Positions 6,414-14,856 of a DNA stretch of 64,000 bases are shown here, piece after piece (position 1 is the stretch's first letter; each line of letters begins with the position of its first letter). Under the pieces are notes generated by a model. That model was given only the letters and a program-made list of their open reading frames with translations. It had not been told where the DNA came from and did not search any database. The DNA is taken from the IMG/VR virus record IMGVR_UViG_3300033571_005398, positions 1 to 64,000 of that record; one strand, written 5' to 3'. Source of the DNA: a virus. Made by a program: the position numbers and the translations under genes.

Positions 6414-7910
6414 TCAGTCTTCGATTGACTGGCGGATAATTGTCGTCGTCTGCTCTTCGTTGAGCGGTTGTTCCATTTCTCTAAGTGCCTGTGCTCTGTC
6501 GCCAAATATAGCCGAGAGCACACCTCCAGCAGACTGTCGTTCTGCGGTGATTCGTACAAACTCCCGGTTCTCTTCCAACTCCTTTACAGACTGGACAAGT
6601 TTGAACAACCGGTCGATTTCTTGCGAGGTGTTTGGGTCGGCGTAACCGCCATTCATTTCTTCAGAGAAACGCATAAAAGCCACTCTTTGCCCTTGCATTT
6701 CAATTATTGCAGTGAGCAGAGACTTGAGTTGTTCTTTGGTTTTTACCTCTACTGGAAGATTGAAAGCACAGGTGTTATTCTCTTTGAAAGCAGGGCATGT
6801 AGAGGCCACAAAGCAAGTGTCGCACTGGCGGATAGATGTTGCATTTGTGTGTACAACAGGAACCTGTTTGAGGATGTCGTTGCCCGCATCGTCGGTGTCC
6901 ACAATAGTCTTCATTTGGTAGCCAAAGACAGGCATGGAAGTGACTTCTTGTGGGTCTCGCTGAATTACCTCTGCCCGTTCGGGTTTCCGCATCTCAACAC
7001 CGCTGTTAGTAGAAGTACCCCCTATCAAATCCATCAAACCGGTGTATAGGGTGTCGTCACTGTTGTCTACTATCTTGCCACCTTTGATGGCTTTCAAGTC
7101 TGGTTTGTCTTTATCCATGGTCTTCTCCAACTGTAAATATGACCAGATTGCTAAGCGGGTGGCCTCAAGAGTGTCGTCTGAAATGAACTTATCGAAGTCT
7201 AGTCCGGCGTTTGTCACTACCGCTCGGTAACGAGGACGAGCTTGAGCCTTCATCTTCTTGGGGTAACGTACGAGTTTTGTACCATCCCATACGATGGTTT
7301 CTCCGCGTCGCATAGGCGACAAGTAAGACAGAGTAGAAGCAGAAGCAAAAGGAATCTGACGAAGGTTGTCTGGCTTGGCCGTAGCCAGTGCATGGAACGT
7401 GACGGGGTGCTTGCTCAACAAGCCTCGAGTCAGGCCAGCCAAAGAAGTCACCGACTCGATGGTAGAAGATGGAATAGCAATGTTGGAGTACTCCGCTGCC
7501 CATCGCTGGAGCACCATTGTGCCGTACGCCTCATGCCAGACCACCCACATCTTGGGGTCATGTTCAAAGGCTGCACGGTTCTGCTGAATCTTGGGCAACC
7601 CAAATTTCTGGCTGTCAAACTCAACCCAGCCCTCAATGCGGTCATGGTTTACAGCAATAAAATCTTCGTAATCTGCAGCGTACTCTTCAAGTTCACGTTC
7701 AGACAAGTTAGATTTGTCGGCCTGTACAGCACCAGAGTCAACCCAGACTTTCATGCCGGGAAAGAAGTGCTCGTCAATGAGGTACAACTTGGTTTTAGGA
7801 AGCCCGCGTTTGCGCAAGCCCCAGTAAGAAAGCATGACTTGCTCAACGCCGTTGCGCTCAAGAAGAGTCCTGTTACTGGGAATCTCTACTCCGCCAAAAA
7901 TCAACTTCAT
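6414..7910 (-). CDS. Predicted TIM-barrel protein, TGT/DpdA-like (498 aa)
   Basis: I see the order of elements of tRNA-guanine transglycosylase paralogues such as DpdA: WVDSGA (residues 56-61), a helix with a Tyr/Phe-rich EEYAADYEDF, WVEFD (95-99), an N-x-N-type helix, WHEAYGT, an Ala/Ile-Pro strand, then HALATAKPDNLRQIPF and SASTLSYLSP where DpdA has a SVDST motif. The C-terminal third adds a four-Cys cluster (about 359-380). DpdA inserts 7-deazaguanine bases in DNA; here the key SVDST is altered, so activity is uncertain. The fold call is from memory of motifs only. Confidence 0.5.
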   Translation of the reverse strand: MKLIFGGVEIPSNRTLLERNGVEQVMLSYWGLRKRGLPKTKLYLIDEHFFPGMKVWVDSGAVQADKSNLSERELEEYAADYEDFIAVNHDRIEGWVEFDSQKFGLPKIQQNRAAFEHDPKMWVVWHEAYGTMVLQRWAAEYSNIAIPSSTIESVTSLAGLTRGLLSKHPVTFHALATAKPDNLRQIPFASASTLSYLSPMRRGETIVWDGTKLVRYPKKMKAQARPRYRAVVTNAGLDFDKFISDDTLEATRLAIWSYLQLEKTMDKDKPDLKAIKGGKIVDNSDDTLYTGLMDLIGGTSTNSGVEMRKPERAEVIQRDPQEVTSMPVFGYQMKTIVDTDDAGNDILKQVPVVHTNATSIRQCDTCFVASTCPAFKENNTCAFNLPVEVKTKEQLKSLLTAIIEMQGQRVAFMRFSEEMNGGYADPNTSQEIDRLFKLVQSVKELEENREFVRITAERQSAGGVLSAIFGDRAQALREMEQPLNEEQTTTIIRQSIED

Positions 7911-8392
7911 TCGAAGGGGAGACTTTCTGTACGGGTTAGACGCAGGTCTTGTGTACGAACCGCGTTTTGTTTGTCTATGGCCGCCTGCACCTCATCCCAT
8001 GAGCGTACCCGCTTTGGAGCGTCTGGACGGAACTCTGGGCGAGAGTACTCCGGTGCACCAAACAGCACCGAAGGAATGCCTTGCTCAAACGCAAAGACCC
8101 ACATGCTGGGGTTACCTGTTATGAACAGTTCGACAGGGCCTCGAGCCCGAGCAAAGATTAGTTGACGTTTAGCCAAAGGCTCGTCTACAAGACCAACAGA
8201 CCTGTCGATGATGTTGTCAAAGTCCACAATTTTGTGTGTGTCTAACCAACGAATAGCCTCATCCTCAGCAGATGAAGTCATATATGTAAGCCTGTTGTAC
8301 GCCGTAAGCGTGGAGGCCATAATGACTCCTGCAGGAATCGGTTTGTCTTCTTGGTTTTTTAGCACGGTATCAAGTTCTACAAGTATGTACAT
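7907..8392 (-). CDS. HAD-like protein, degenerate (161 aa)
   Basis: MYILVELDTVL resembles HAD motif I (usual DxDxT), TSSAEDEAI motif II, LAKRQLI motif III and ITGNPSMWVFAFEQGIPSVLFGAP motif IV. The first nucleophilic Asp is replaced by Glu and the acidic pair of motif IV by Asn-Pro, so phosphatase activity may be lost. It starts after GGAG and overlaps the TGT-like gene by 4 bases, implying a joint function. Alternative: another Rossmann-like fold without catalysis. Confidence 0.4.
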   Translation of the reverse strand: MYILVELDTVLKNQEDKPIPAGVIMASTLTAYNRLTYMTSSAEDEAIRWLDTHKIVDFDNIIDRSVGLVDEPLAKRQLIFARARGPVELFITGNPSMWVFAFEQGIPSVLFGAPEYSRPEFRPDAPKRVRSWDEVQAAIDKQNAVRTQDLRLTRTESLPFE

Positions 8393-8406
8393 TTAGTTCT
8401 CCGAAG

Positions 8407-9294
8407 TTAGTTTCTCCCGTATAAAGCAGCGCGTCGAATAAGTGTGTCCGCGGTGGGGAGTTCTACCCCATAAGTAGAAGCCTCTTGTTTTGTTTTTAGA
8501 GTGTCGCTGTACTCTCTAATCTGCCTAAGTTTTTGTATAGTACCAAGACGCTTTCCGGCCTGCCAGCGATAGTTGTTGAAATCCGAGTACCCTTCTCCGC
8601 TACCAGAGAAAGCAAGGTTTCTGTTTGCGTGAATCTCATCGAACAATGCGTTGCCCTGTTGAAGCGCTGCCAGTAAACGTGCTTCGGCGTTGCGTCGATG
8701 CGCATCGCTTTGAGAATACTTGATGTCTTGCGTAGCCTGCGCAAACCTAAGGCCTATTTGTTTAGCCATAGTCGCATCCGACTCGGCAGAGTGTTCCCAA
8801 TCGGCATCTTCCGGAGCACTGGCCATTGGGTTAGGTGTGACTGTCCACTCGTTATACGTCAAGTCGTATGCAGCATACGGCTTTATTGTACGGATGTCTG
8901 TTGCACCGGGGTTGACGTAAAACGTCAGCTCGTAGCCATTCCAGTCTTCTGTACCGGGCTGGAGGTCAGAGCGAAAGCCTTCATTTATCTGCTGGCTAAT
9001 CTCGGTGTCGGAAAGCCCTGCAAACTCAGGGTTTGCTTTACGAAACTGGATGTAGTCAACCCCCACTAGACAATCTAAGTCTCCGGGAGAGCGAGCGGCC
9101 GACCATTGGTAAGACACACCCGACCCGGCAAGCCATGCGTGTGCCCACAACTCTGGGTGTCGGTAGTACCTGTTTAGAAAGTCGTACAGCAACGACAAAA
9201 TACCTTGACGAACCCACGACTTTATCGTTCGGCCCTCAAAGAGGGTGGGGTCAAGGCTAGTTGCTGGCTTACTAAAATACGACGTTTCGTACAT
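8407..9294 (-). CDS. Predicted nucleotidyltransferase-fold protein (295 aa)
   Basis: LAGSGVSYQWSAARSPGDLD contains the GS...DxD signature of the nucleotidyltransferase superfamily (Gly57-Ser58, Asp72, Asp74), which binds two metal ions and transfers nucleotidyl groups. A third acidic residue may lie on the later strand near YELTFYVNPG. The C-terminal half is helical. It is followed at 14 bp by the HAD-like and TGT-like genes, forming a three-enzyme set. Substrate unknown; tRNA, antibiotic-like and protein targets are all known for this fold. Confidence 0.6.
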   Translation of the reverse strand: MYETSYFSKPATSLDPTLFEGRTIKSWVRQGILSLLYDFLNRYYRHPELWAHAWLAGSGVSYQWSAARSPGDLDCLVGVDYIQFRKANPEFAGLSDTEISQQINEGFRSDLQPGTEDWNGYELTFYVNPGATDIRTIKPYAAYDLTYNEWTVTPNPMASAPEDADWEHSAESDATMAKQIGLRFAQATQDIKYSQSDAHRRNAEARLLAALQQGNALFDEIHANRNLAFSGSGEGYSDFNNYRWQAGKRLGTIQKLRQIREYSDTLKTKQEASTYGVELPTADTLIRRAALYGRN

Positions 9295-9338
9295 GTAACC
9301 AGTCTACTTGGTGTACGCCCGTTATCTCTGGGCTAATA

Positions 9339-9626
9339 CTAGACGGTCTCTGACGGCTCGATGCCTCGTTTGTTCAAAGCGTCCTTCACCATGTCCGCGG
9401 GAGTAGCAACTGGTTTTGGGGCAAGTGCAAAGAGCATCTGCTCAACTCGCTCAATAATAAGTTGACGTTCAAGGTCACTGACGAGTTTGCGAGAGGCGTC
9501 TATGATGTCAAAGATGTTTGCTTCTCGTTCAATCTCTGACTCTTTTCCTTCCGGAATGTTGGGGTCTACAGAAGCAGACCCATCTACATTCATGGACACT
9601 GTGAACTGGAATCGAGTATTAGGCAC
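9339..9626 (-). CDS. Hypothetical protein (95 aa)
   Basis: Not recognised. GTG start with AAAGGG upstream, overlapping the end of the previous gene by 8 bases. A short beta-rich N terminus (FQFTVSMNVDGSA) is followed by an acidic helix and a C-terminal segment with MVKDALNKRGI. It is coupled to the zinc-binding gene upstream. Confidence 0.5.
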   Translation of the reverse strand: MPNTRFQFTVSMNVDGSASVDPNIPEGKESEIEREANIFDIIDASRKLVSDLERQLIIERVEQMLFALAPKPVATPADMVKDALNKRGIEPSETV

Positions 9627-10182
9627 TGTACAACCCTTTCGCCATACGCTTGTTGCTGGTTACGATGCTGTGCATAGGACAGAAGTTGCACAGATAAATC
9701 TTTGGGCCGGGGGCGTTCTCTGGGCTTTCAATACCCACGTCAGCACGTTCTTTTGCCGTGTTTGGCAGCAGGCGCTTCTCGGGAGTGCCATAATCAGGAC
9801 AGCCTACTTGCGGTCGGTTATGCCGTTCGTAGCACGTCATGGCGTCTTCGGCAAACTGGCTCTTGGTGGCGTAGTAGTTTCCCTCGGGGGAAAGCGCATC
9901 AAGACCGGCAGAAGCCCCTCCACGCAGTTGCTGGATGATTTCCTTACGAGAGCTTTCATTTGCCCATGTTTTTACCGGAAGAAGAAAGAGCTTACCCTTG
10001 TGCGGCTCTCCTGACGGGAATACGTGCTTCTCAACAGAAATTTGTAGCAAGTAGTCTTGGTCGCTTGGACCGTTGTACGACGGAAGTTCCTCAATAGAGT
10101 TGCATACAAAACACATCAACAACCGAATAACTGGCCCATCGTGCTCAAACTCGCGTTTACCGATAAGGGGTGCGTCCGCCAT
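9619..10182 (-). CDS. Predicted zinc-binding phage protein (187 aa)
   Basis: Cys and His residues are arranged as CFVC near the N terminus, CYERHNRPQVGC in the middle and CNFCPMHS near the C terminus, suggesting one or two structural metal sites. Family not recognised. It starts after AGGACA. No catalytic motif can be named. Confidence 0.55.
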   Translation of the reverse strand: MADAPLIGKREFEHDGPVIRLLMCFVCNSIEELPSYNGPSDQDYLLQISVEKHVFPSGEPHKGKLFLLPVKTWANESSRKEIIQQLRGGASAGLDALSPEGNYYATKSQFAEDAMTCYERHNRPQVGCPDYGTPEKRLLPNTAKERADVGIESPENAPGPKIYLCNFCPMHSIVTSNKRMAKGLYSA

Positions 10183-10196
10183 TTGTTGTCCTTTTG

Positions 10197-10757
10197 TTAG
10201 CGAGCAATTTCGTGGTATTCGTAGGGTACGTTGTTGTAAAACACATGCTGAACAAACTCTTCAGGAATGGCCACAGCATCTCGGCTGAAAGCAACGTCAC
10301 ACCATGAACAGTATAGTGAATTACGCAGAGTATTCACTGCATACAGCCACCGTTTGGCACGGCTTGTTTTTCGGCCAAGGTACCCTATCAGCAGGGTTAG
10401 TCCAAAAGCCAGTATCCCCGAGACAAAAAACGCTGAAGGGAATACTGTAATTAAGCCGGTTACCCAAGAGTCAGAAAATGGAATGGCTTCTACAAAAATC
10501 CAAACAAAGAGTATGACCAGCCACCACCCAAGCAGCTTCCATGGAGTTGGATTACCGGGGACTGCGGGGTGAGCAAACCGTTGGGCAAGTCCCGAAACGT
10601 TTGTGGAGTTGTACGCCGTAAACGCCATCCCATTTTGGGCTCCCAACATATACGTGTAGCCTTGCCCTCGAGTGTTGGTGGTTCCAGCGTCTAGTATTGT
10701 GCCAATAAACTGTAAGCCGTCTTGGCGATTGCATAAATAGCAATTTGGAACGTGCAT
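10197..10757 (-). CDS. Membrane protein with terminal Cys pairs (186 aa)
   Basis: Two hydrophobic segments (about residues 73-92 and 103-127) separated by a short polar loop predict two membrane passes. A CxxC near the N terminus (CYLC) and another after the membrane part (CSWC) suggest that both ends lie on the same side and may bind one metal. Not a recognised holin. The ribosome binding site (GAAAGAGGG) is partly inside a hairpin. Confidence 0.55.
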   Translation of the reverse strand: MHVPNCYLCNRQDGLQFIGTILDAGTTNTRGQGYTYMLGAQNGMAFTAYNSTNVSGLAQRFAHPAVPGNPTPWKLLGWWLVILFVWIFVEAIPFSDSWVTGLITVFPSAFFVSGILAFGLTLLIGYLGRKTSRAKRWLYAVNTLRNSLYCSWCDVAFSRDAVAIPEEFVQHVFYNNVPYEYHEIAR

Positions 10758-10765
10758 GTTTTCCC

Positions 10766-10799
10766 TCTTTCTTAGCTAGCCGAAGCCAGTAAAGAAAGA
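10766..10799 (-). promoter_or_regulatory. Hairpin over the ribosome binding site of the 10757 gene
   Basis: On the leftward RNA, TCTTTCTT and AAGAAAGA (8 bp) enclose CTGGC-TTCG-GCTAG (5 bp with a wobble and a UUCG tetraloop), separated by a 2x2 internal loop. The 3' arm AAGAAAGA runs into the purine-rich AAGAAAGAGGG that should bind the ribosome, so folding could lower translation of the membrane protein gene. Confidence 0.5.
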
Positions 10800-10830
10800 C
10801 TACCGCCTTAGACGCGGGAGCGCAAGTACC

Positions 10831-11037
10831 TTACTTGCCGGGAATTACAGGATTTGGGTACTCAGAAGTGGCAAACCCGTAGCCGTAGAAAGGGTGGAGG
10901 GTCTGCTTGTTGTCGAGGGTTTCTTCTGAACTAACTCCGGGGATTACCTCGGTGTCGGGGCGAGCCTTGCGGTACTTACCGTCGGTGGCGCCCTCATTGA
11001 GGCCCTGATTCATTGAGCGAGAGGTGTTGACTGCCAT
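10831..11037 (-). CDS. Hypothetical small protein (68 aa)
   Basis: Not recognised. AGGAG precedes the start. The sequence is polar, rich in Gly, Thr, Asn and Tyr, with few hydrophobic stretches, so it is probably disordered or part of a larger assembly. It stands alone between two gaps of about 70 bp. Confidence 0.5.
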   Translation of the reverse strand: MAVNTSRSMNQGLNEGATDGKYRKARPDTEVIPGVSSEETLDNKQTLHPFYGYGFATSEYPNPVIPGK

Positions 11038-11101
11038 TGTTTTCTCCTAAAACGATACTTCTAGTATTGCAGTTGGTAGGTAGTTGCGCACGCTTAGCGT
11101 G

Positions 11102-11689
11102 TTAGTCGCTTTCTAGGTAAGCCTTGATTGTGCTGTCTAAGATTTTGGTGGGTGGAGTTGGGAACCCTCGTTCGAGGTGACCACGACGGCGAGTATCGGC
11201 GGCACCCTTCTGTATTGTACGTATAGCTGCACGTACACCAACCCCCGCAGCAACCATTCCCGGAATAGCCTCATTGCGTTGCCCATTTACGTGGAACCGT
11301 GCGGATTCGTGCAAGTGCTCTAGTGACCTATTCAAAGCAGTCTCTACACCGTTACGCTCAGACTCGTCTGAAACAAGAGCAGAATTTGCGGAATGCAGTG
11401 CGCTAATTAAGTTTGACATAACGGTGTGGTGAGGAGGCAGGTTAGGCGTGCTAAGGGTAACCGCCTCTGGCGATGCGCCGGGAGTTGCGTAGTACAGCTG
11501 GTCAGAACTTTCTTCCTGAACAGGCGTGTACGTTGTTGGGTTTTCTGGGTCACTGGTCTGCGTAGCAACAACTTTGCGTCGAGTGACATCAGTGTCTCCG
11601 ATGTCAGCGCCAATTGTAGGCGTGGCTTTAGGAAGCCCAGCCTGTGGACTGGCGGCACGACGTGCCTTTCGAGCGTCTGATGATGGCAT
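11102..11689 (-). CDS. Hypothetical protein, disordered N terminus (195 aa)
   Basis: The first 75 residues are basic then Thr/Pro-rich and look disordered; the rest (from about PPHHTVMSNLISALHSANSAL) is helical, with an Ala/Gly/Val stretch (GMVAAGVGVRAAI). Not recognised. It begins three bases after the previous gene, with AAAAGG upstream. It is one of a run of unrecognised genes from 11.1 to 16.4 kb. Confidence 0.5.
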   Translation of the reverse strand: MPSSDARKARRAASPQAGLPKATPTIGADIGDTDVTRRKVVATQTSDPENPTTYTPVQEESSDQLYYATPGASPEAVTLSTPNLPPHHTVMSNLISALHSANSALVSDESERNGVETALNRSLEHLHESARFHVNGQRNEAIPGMVAAGVGVRAAIRTIQKGAADTRRRGHLERGFPTPPTKILDSTIKAYLESD

Positions 11690-11691
11690 GC

Positions 11692-12069
11692 TTAACCCTT
11701 TTCTACGTGAACAACTTTGCCGTTTACAAGAATCCTCTTTGAAATTTTCGGACCAACTTGAGTTCGACGGTAGTGTGCCGCCGCGGCGCGTTCATTGTTG
11801 TGTACCTTAACGGTTTTCCAACCCTTGTCTTCTTTATTTACTTGAATCTCGTACTTGTCCGGAACTTCTTCAATTGCATTTGGGTTTTTAGCAACAGTCT
11901 TACGAAATTGACGTCCTAAAAAAGTCTGGTCTTTTAGGGCACGTTCAGCGGGGGTCATTGCGCCAGAGCGAGCAGCTGCTCTGCCAGACCGTACGGTCGT
12001 TGTAATCTCTTCCTGAGTTTGTGCCGAAGCAGGCTCACCAGTCAGGGGTGGTTTCGGAGTCTTTTCCAT
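11692..12069 (-). CDS. Hypothetical basic protein (125 aa)
   Basis: Not recognised. The N-terminal half is low-complexity and basic; the C-terminal half looks like a small beta domain (YEIQVNKEDKGWKTVKVH, then KRILVNGKVVHVEKG). The start lies in a TGATG overlap with the preceding gene. Confidence 0.5.
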   Translation of the reverse strand: MEKTPKPPLTGEPASAQTQEEITTTVRSGRAAARSGAMTPAERALKDQTFLGRQFRKTVAKNPNAIEEVPDKYEIQVNKEDKGWKTVKVHNNERAAAAHYRRTQVGPKISKRILVNGKVVHVEKG

Positions 12070-12269
12070 CAGGCCAATCGTTTCCGAACCCGCATGGCCA
12101 TACGGTCAGCGTGACAAACCGTACACAATCCCTTGCTGTACATGTACTCCACAGGGTTCATAACTACACCGCACTGCGGGCAGGGTGCAGACCCCCTGTA
12201 AACCATTGCATTTTGCGCAATTGTACGAGCCTGCAACTCCATAGTGTACGCGCCGTCGCCGTCGTCCAT
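12069..12269 (-). CDS. Small zinc-ribbon protein (66 aa)
   Basis: CPQC and CTVC, 21 residues apart, form a probable zinc ribbon, followed by a basic C-terminal tail (MAMRVRKRLA). The start at 12269 lies in a TAATG overlap; an in-frame ATG 63 bases upstream falls inside the preceding gene and is less likely. Could bind nucleic acid or protein. Confidence 0.55.
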   Translation of the reverse strand: MDDGDGAYTMELQARTIAQNAMVYRGSAPCPQCGVVMNPVEYMYSKGLCTVCHADRMAMRVRKRLA

Positions 12270-12661
12270 TAGTTTCCTTCCAAACTGTTGCGGGAAGAAC
12301 CGGAGTAGCTTCCAACGCCCCCCGAGTACCATGATACGCGAGGCTCGGTGTACACACGGTCGATACTTACAACGTCTTCAATGTCGGGTTGAGTACGGGG
12401 CCCGTATCCAAAACGGTCGGGAAACAATCGCAACTGGGGCAGATTAGGTCGAACAATGTCTTGAATGGTAATTCCCGGTAGGGTTGCAACCACCAAAGCC
12501 TGCTGAGTTAGCCGTTCTTCGTTGGATGCCCAAGGGCCAAGGTACGACCAAGACTTTTCTGCCGAAGTTGGGGCATAACGATTAGTGGCGTTTGCACCAC
12601 TATCGCCCGGACCTGCCCACGGCTTAGTCTGGTCGTAGTTTCCATCGAATCTAGTCGTCAC
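12269..12661 (-). CDS. Hypothetical protein (130 aa)
   Basis: Not recognised. GTG start in a GTGA overlap with the previous gene. Rich in Gly, Asn, Tyr and Trp, lacking clear secondary structure at the N terminus, with a segment LVVATLPGITIQDIVRPNLP that may be a short folded unit. Composition fits a virion-associated or assembly protein, but nothing proves it. Confidence 0.45.
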   Translation of the reverse strand: MTTRFDGNYDQTKPWAGPGDSGANATNRYAPTSAEKSWSYLGPWASNEERLTQQALVVATLPGITIQDIVRPNLPQLRLFPDRFGYGPRTQPDIEDVVSIDRVYTEPRVSWYSGGVGSYSGSSRNSLEGN

Positions 12662-13590
12662 TGTGTCGGCTTTCTATAGCGAACTCCGGGACGGACTTTG
12701 GGGTAATAGCTTTCAAAGTTGGGGTGGTGTGGCGGAGGTGAGCCTAAAACATTGTTAGTCAATGTCTTCTTTGCGTACCAAATGGTGGACTGGGCTTCAT
12801 TAGGGTTAAGGCCGTGTTCGTTTGCTACGTTTCGTACAGCCTCTGCCATAAAGTGGTATACATTTTTATGCTGAAGTCCGGGGGCACCTCCACCCCCTGT
12901 ATTGACTCGCCCAAGGGATGGGTTGTTCTCAACCTTCCACGGACGCACCCAACCGGTCATTCCGTGGTGCATGTGGGTATCTACAGTAATTGAATCACCA
13001 GAAGGGTTATGGATGCTTCGCATGAAGTTACCCTCCTTCAAGTCTCCAAGAACTTCTTGAGGGTCTTCACCAGCCAAAATCCTGTGAGCGTTTGCAATTC
13101 GGCTGCGTTCTACACCCTTAAGCTGAGACGGCTTGATAACAACCCCTGCTTCGTAAGCAGACAAAAACTTCTCTGCATTTGCCTTATTCTTTTCCCATTC
13201 ACCACCACCACCAGACATCGAGGCGATGATTCCCGAAGCCTGTTCGTGAGAGATGCGGTAACGGTGAGACAACTCGTGAGCGTAATCATGGGCATGCACA
13301 TAAAACTGGCTCCACTCCCGGGTTTTTCCCCGAGAAGAAGCGTAATCCATGAGCGCGTTTGTATTCCCTATCATGGTGTCAAACTGACGGCTTAGGTCTA
13401 GAGTCCTACGTCCATGGGGTAGCAAGTACAGCCCAGCTTGCTTAGGGGGAATGGTGTTAGTCGTGCTGGTATTCCCAAAATTAACTGCTTCAATTCCAGC
13501 GTTATGCAAAACCTGTTGGCTAATATCTCCGTTAGAGATACGTAACACAGCGCTGTTCTTCTGACGACCCGCAACAAACCGCTCGGCCAT
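12658..13590 (-). CDS. Conserved phage protein, possible HhH-like fold (310 aa)
   Basis: The central part (about residues 100-240) reads as a helical domain: YAHELSHRYRISHEQASGII, ASMSGGGGEWEKN, AHRILAGEDPQEVLG, then FMRSIHNPSGDSITVDTHMH. This order resembles phage proteins I recall with a helix-hairpin-helix DNA-glycosylase-like core that place an Asp in a TVDTH-type motif. No activity can be assigned. GGAG precedes the start. Confidence 0.45.
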   Translation of the reverse strand: MAERFVAGRQKNSAVLRISNGDISQQVLHNAGIEAVNFGNTSTTNTIPPKQAGLYLLPHGRRTLDLSRQFDTMIGNTNALMDYASSRGKTREWSQFYVHAHDYAHELSHRYRISHEQASGIIASMSGGGGEWEKNKANAEKFLSAYEAGVVIKPSQLKGVERSRIANAHRILAGEDPQEVLGDLKEGNFMRSIHNPSGDSITVDTHMHHGMTGWVRPWKVENNPSLGRVNTGGGGAPGLQHKNVYHFMAEAVRNVANEHGLNPNEAQSTIWYAKKTLTNNVLGSPPPHHPNFESYYPKVRPGVRYRKPTQ

Positions 13591-13591
13591 G

Positions 13592-14125
13592 TTATCTCCA
13601 AACCGGTTTGAGATAGTTCAGCATATCCGCGCGGCGGACGTTGATTGTTCCCGGTTCTCCGGCTCGCGTGTTGGCTTTTCCGTCGTTAACAAGGTGCGGT
13701 GCAGGAGTAAGTCGAATATCTTGCGTAAATCGAGGAATCTGGTAAGACATGACGCCATTAACCCGAACAGGTTTTGCCTTCATTTGGCGACGGATTCCGT
13801 CCTCTGCACCAAACTCTGGTGCCCAAAAGTATGACGAGGGTTCAATCCGCTCACCCTTGTGTACACCACGTTGGTACGACTTTTGGTTGACACGGTTTTT
13901 AATGCTGTCAAGAATGCGGTCATCACGGCGCGAGCGGATGGTGCCAAGATAACCGTCGGGGTATTCGGCCGAGGGAACGCGGCCGGTACCAATGCGAACG
14001 GCGTCTAGGTCTGAACGCGCAATCGGCGTACCAGAGCCACCTTGGTTGTTGTACCCGTTCAGTCCCCCGGCACCGATTGACTGCCAGTTTTGGGACGGGG
14101 ACATGTTATTAAATCCACCGGCCAT
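13592..14125 (-). CDS. Hypothetical protein (177 aa)
   Basis: Not recognised. Gly/Asn-rich N terminus, then a basic segment with RRDDRILDSIKNRVN, and a C-terminal part rich in Pro and Arg. It starts in a TAATG overlap with the preceding gene and ends just before the next, so it belongs to the same translationally coupled run. Confidence 0.5.
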   Translation of the reverse strand: MAGGFNNMSPSQNWQSIGAGGLNGYNNQGGSGTPIARSDLDAVRIGTGRVPSAEYPDGYLGTIRSRRDDRILDSIKNRVNQKSYQRGVHKGERIEPSSYFWAPEFGAEDGIRRQMKAKPVRVNGVMSYQIPRFTQDIRLTPAPHLVNDGKANTRAGEPGTINVRRADMLNYLKPVWR

Positions 14126-14604
14126 TAGCTGTCCTTCGAGTAATCTACGGGAATATCACGTTCGTTTTTTACATCATAAATAGCGTCTTCACGACGAGTA
14201 CGGGCAACCCCCATAGCTTGACCCATATCCTCGTATTTACGAGAAGCGTCGAAGACTACGTTTCCTCTTTCGTTATTCCATGCTCCAAGGTAAACCTCTC
14301 CGGAGTTTCCAACAGAAGTCTTTACTCGATGCAACTGGTTAACAATATCGCTCAAAGGAGGTTCATTTGAACCTGCGATAGGGGGCAACTCTGCTGGGGC
14401 TACACCCTCTTCGCCACCAACCATGTACACAGGCTCATTCTTTTTAAGGAACTCGTTTGTCTTCAGATTGATTGAAGCTCCGCCGGTATTGCGAATGGCA
14501 GCACCAAACGCAACGGCGCTGATAACGGGGTTGCCCAAAAACTTTGTTTGTTTATCTGAGTCTGAGAGTGCCTTGTCCCAGATTGCGGCAGAAAGGCGGG
14601 TCAT
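14125..14604 (-). CDS. Hypothetical protein (159 aa)
   Basis: Not recognised. A possible short hydrophobic stretch (NPVISAVAFGAAIRNTGGA) near residues 26-44 is followed by mixed alpha/beta sequence. It is coupled to the downstream gene by a TAATG overlap. The ribosome binding site is weak, and a small inverted repeat lies just upstream. Confidence 0.45.
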   Translation of the reverse strand: MTRLSAAIWDKALSDSDKQTKFLGNPVISAVAFGAAIRNTGGASINLKTNEFLKKNEPVYMVGGEEGVAPAELPPIAGSNEPPLSDIVNQLHRVKTSVGNSGEVYLGAWNNERGNVVFDASRKYEDMGQAMGVARTRREDAIYDVKNERDIPVDYSKDS

Positions 14605-14609
14605 ATATC

Positions 14610-14630
14610 CATGTTCCCGTATAGAACATG
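14610..14630. promoter_or_regulatory. Inverted repeat before the 14604 gene
   Basis: CATGTTC and GAACATG (7 bp arms, 7-nt spacer) sit directly upstream of the start at 14604; a second small palindrome, CCAGTAAACTGG, lies nine bases further on (14638-14649). They occupy the 48-bp gap between two genes and may be an operator or an RNA hairpin; the evidence is positional. Confidence 0.3.
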
Positions 14631-14652
14631 TAATATCCCAGTAAACTGGCGG

Positions 14653-14856
14653 TTAGTTAGCGCCAATCAATGCCGTGTTACCGTAGTCATCTCGCTGGTA
14701 AACCAACGTACTTCCATCTGGAAAGTCATGCACTGTATCCAACGTAAGCATGAGCTTTCCTCCGGAAACCGAGGCAGAAAGAATCCGCGTTCCTTCAGGA
14801 AGGTCAAGCATATACTCTGCGGTAGGAATGTCTACTCCTACAGTTTTCTTATTCAT
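14653..14856 (-). CDS. Hypothetical small beta-rich protein (67 aa)
   Basis: Not recognised. Alternating hydrophobic pattern (TRILSASVSGGKLMLTLDTV) suggests four or five beta strands. It overlaps the end of the preceding gene by 8 bases. No Cys or catalytic signature. Confidence 0.5.
   Translation of the reverse strand: MNKKTVGVDIPTAEYMLDLPEGTRILSASVSGGKLMLTLDTVHDFPDGSTLVYQRDDYGNTALIGAN

Noticed and set aside
7242-8165. A 307-codon rightward open frame and other long antisense frames (20290-21246, 49192-49914, 22723-23280)
   Set aside because: They lie opposite well-supported leftward genes (TGT-like, RecA, sheath, polymerase), have no ribosome binding site and no recognisable protein pattern; they are by-products of codon usage.
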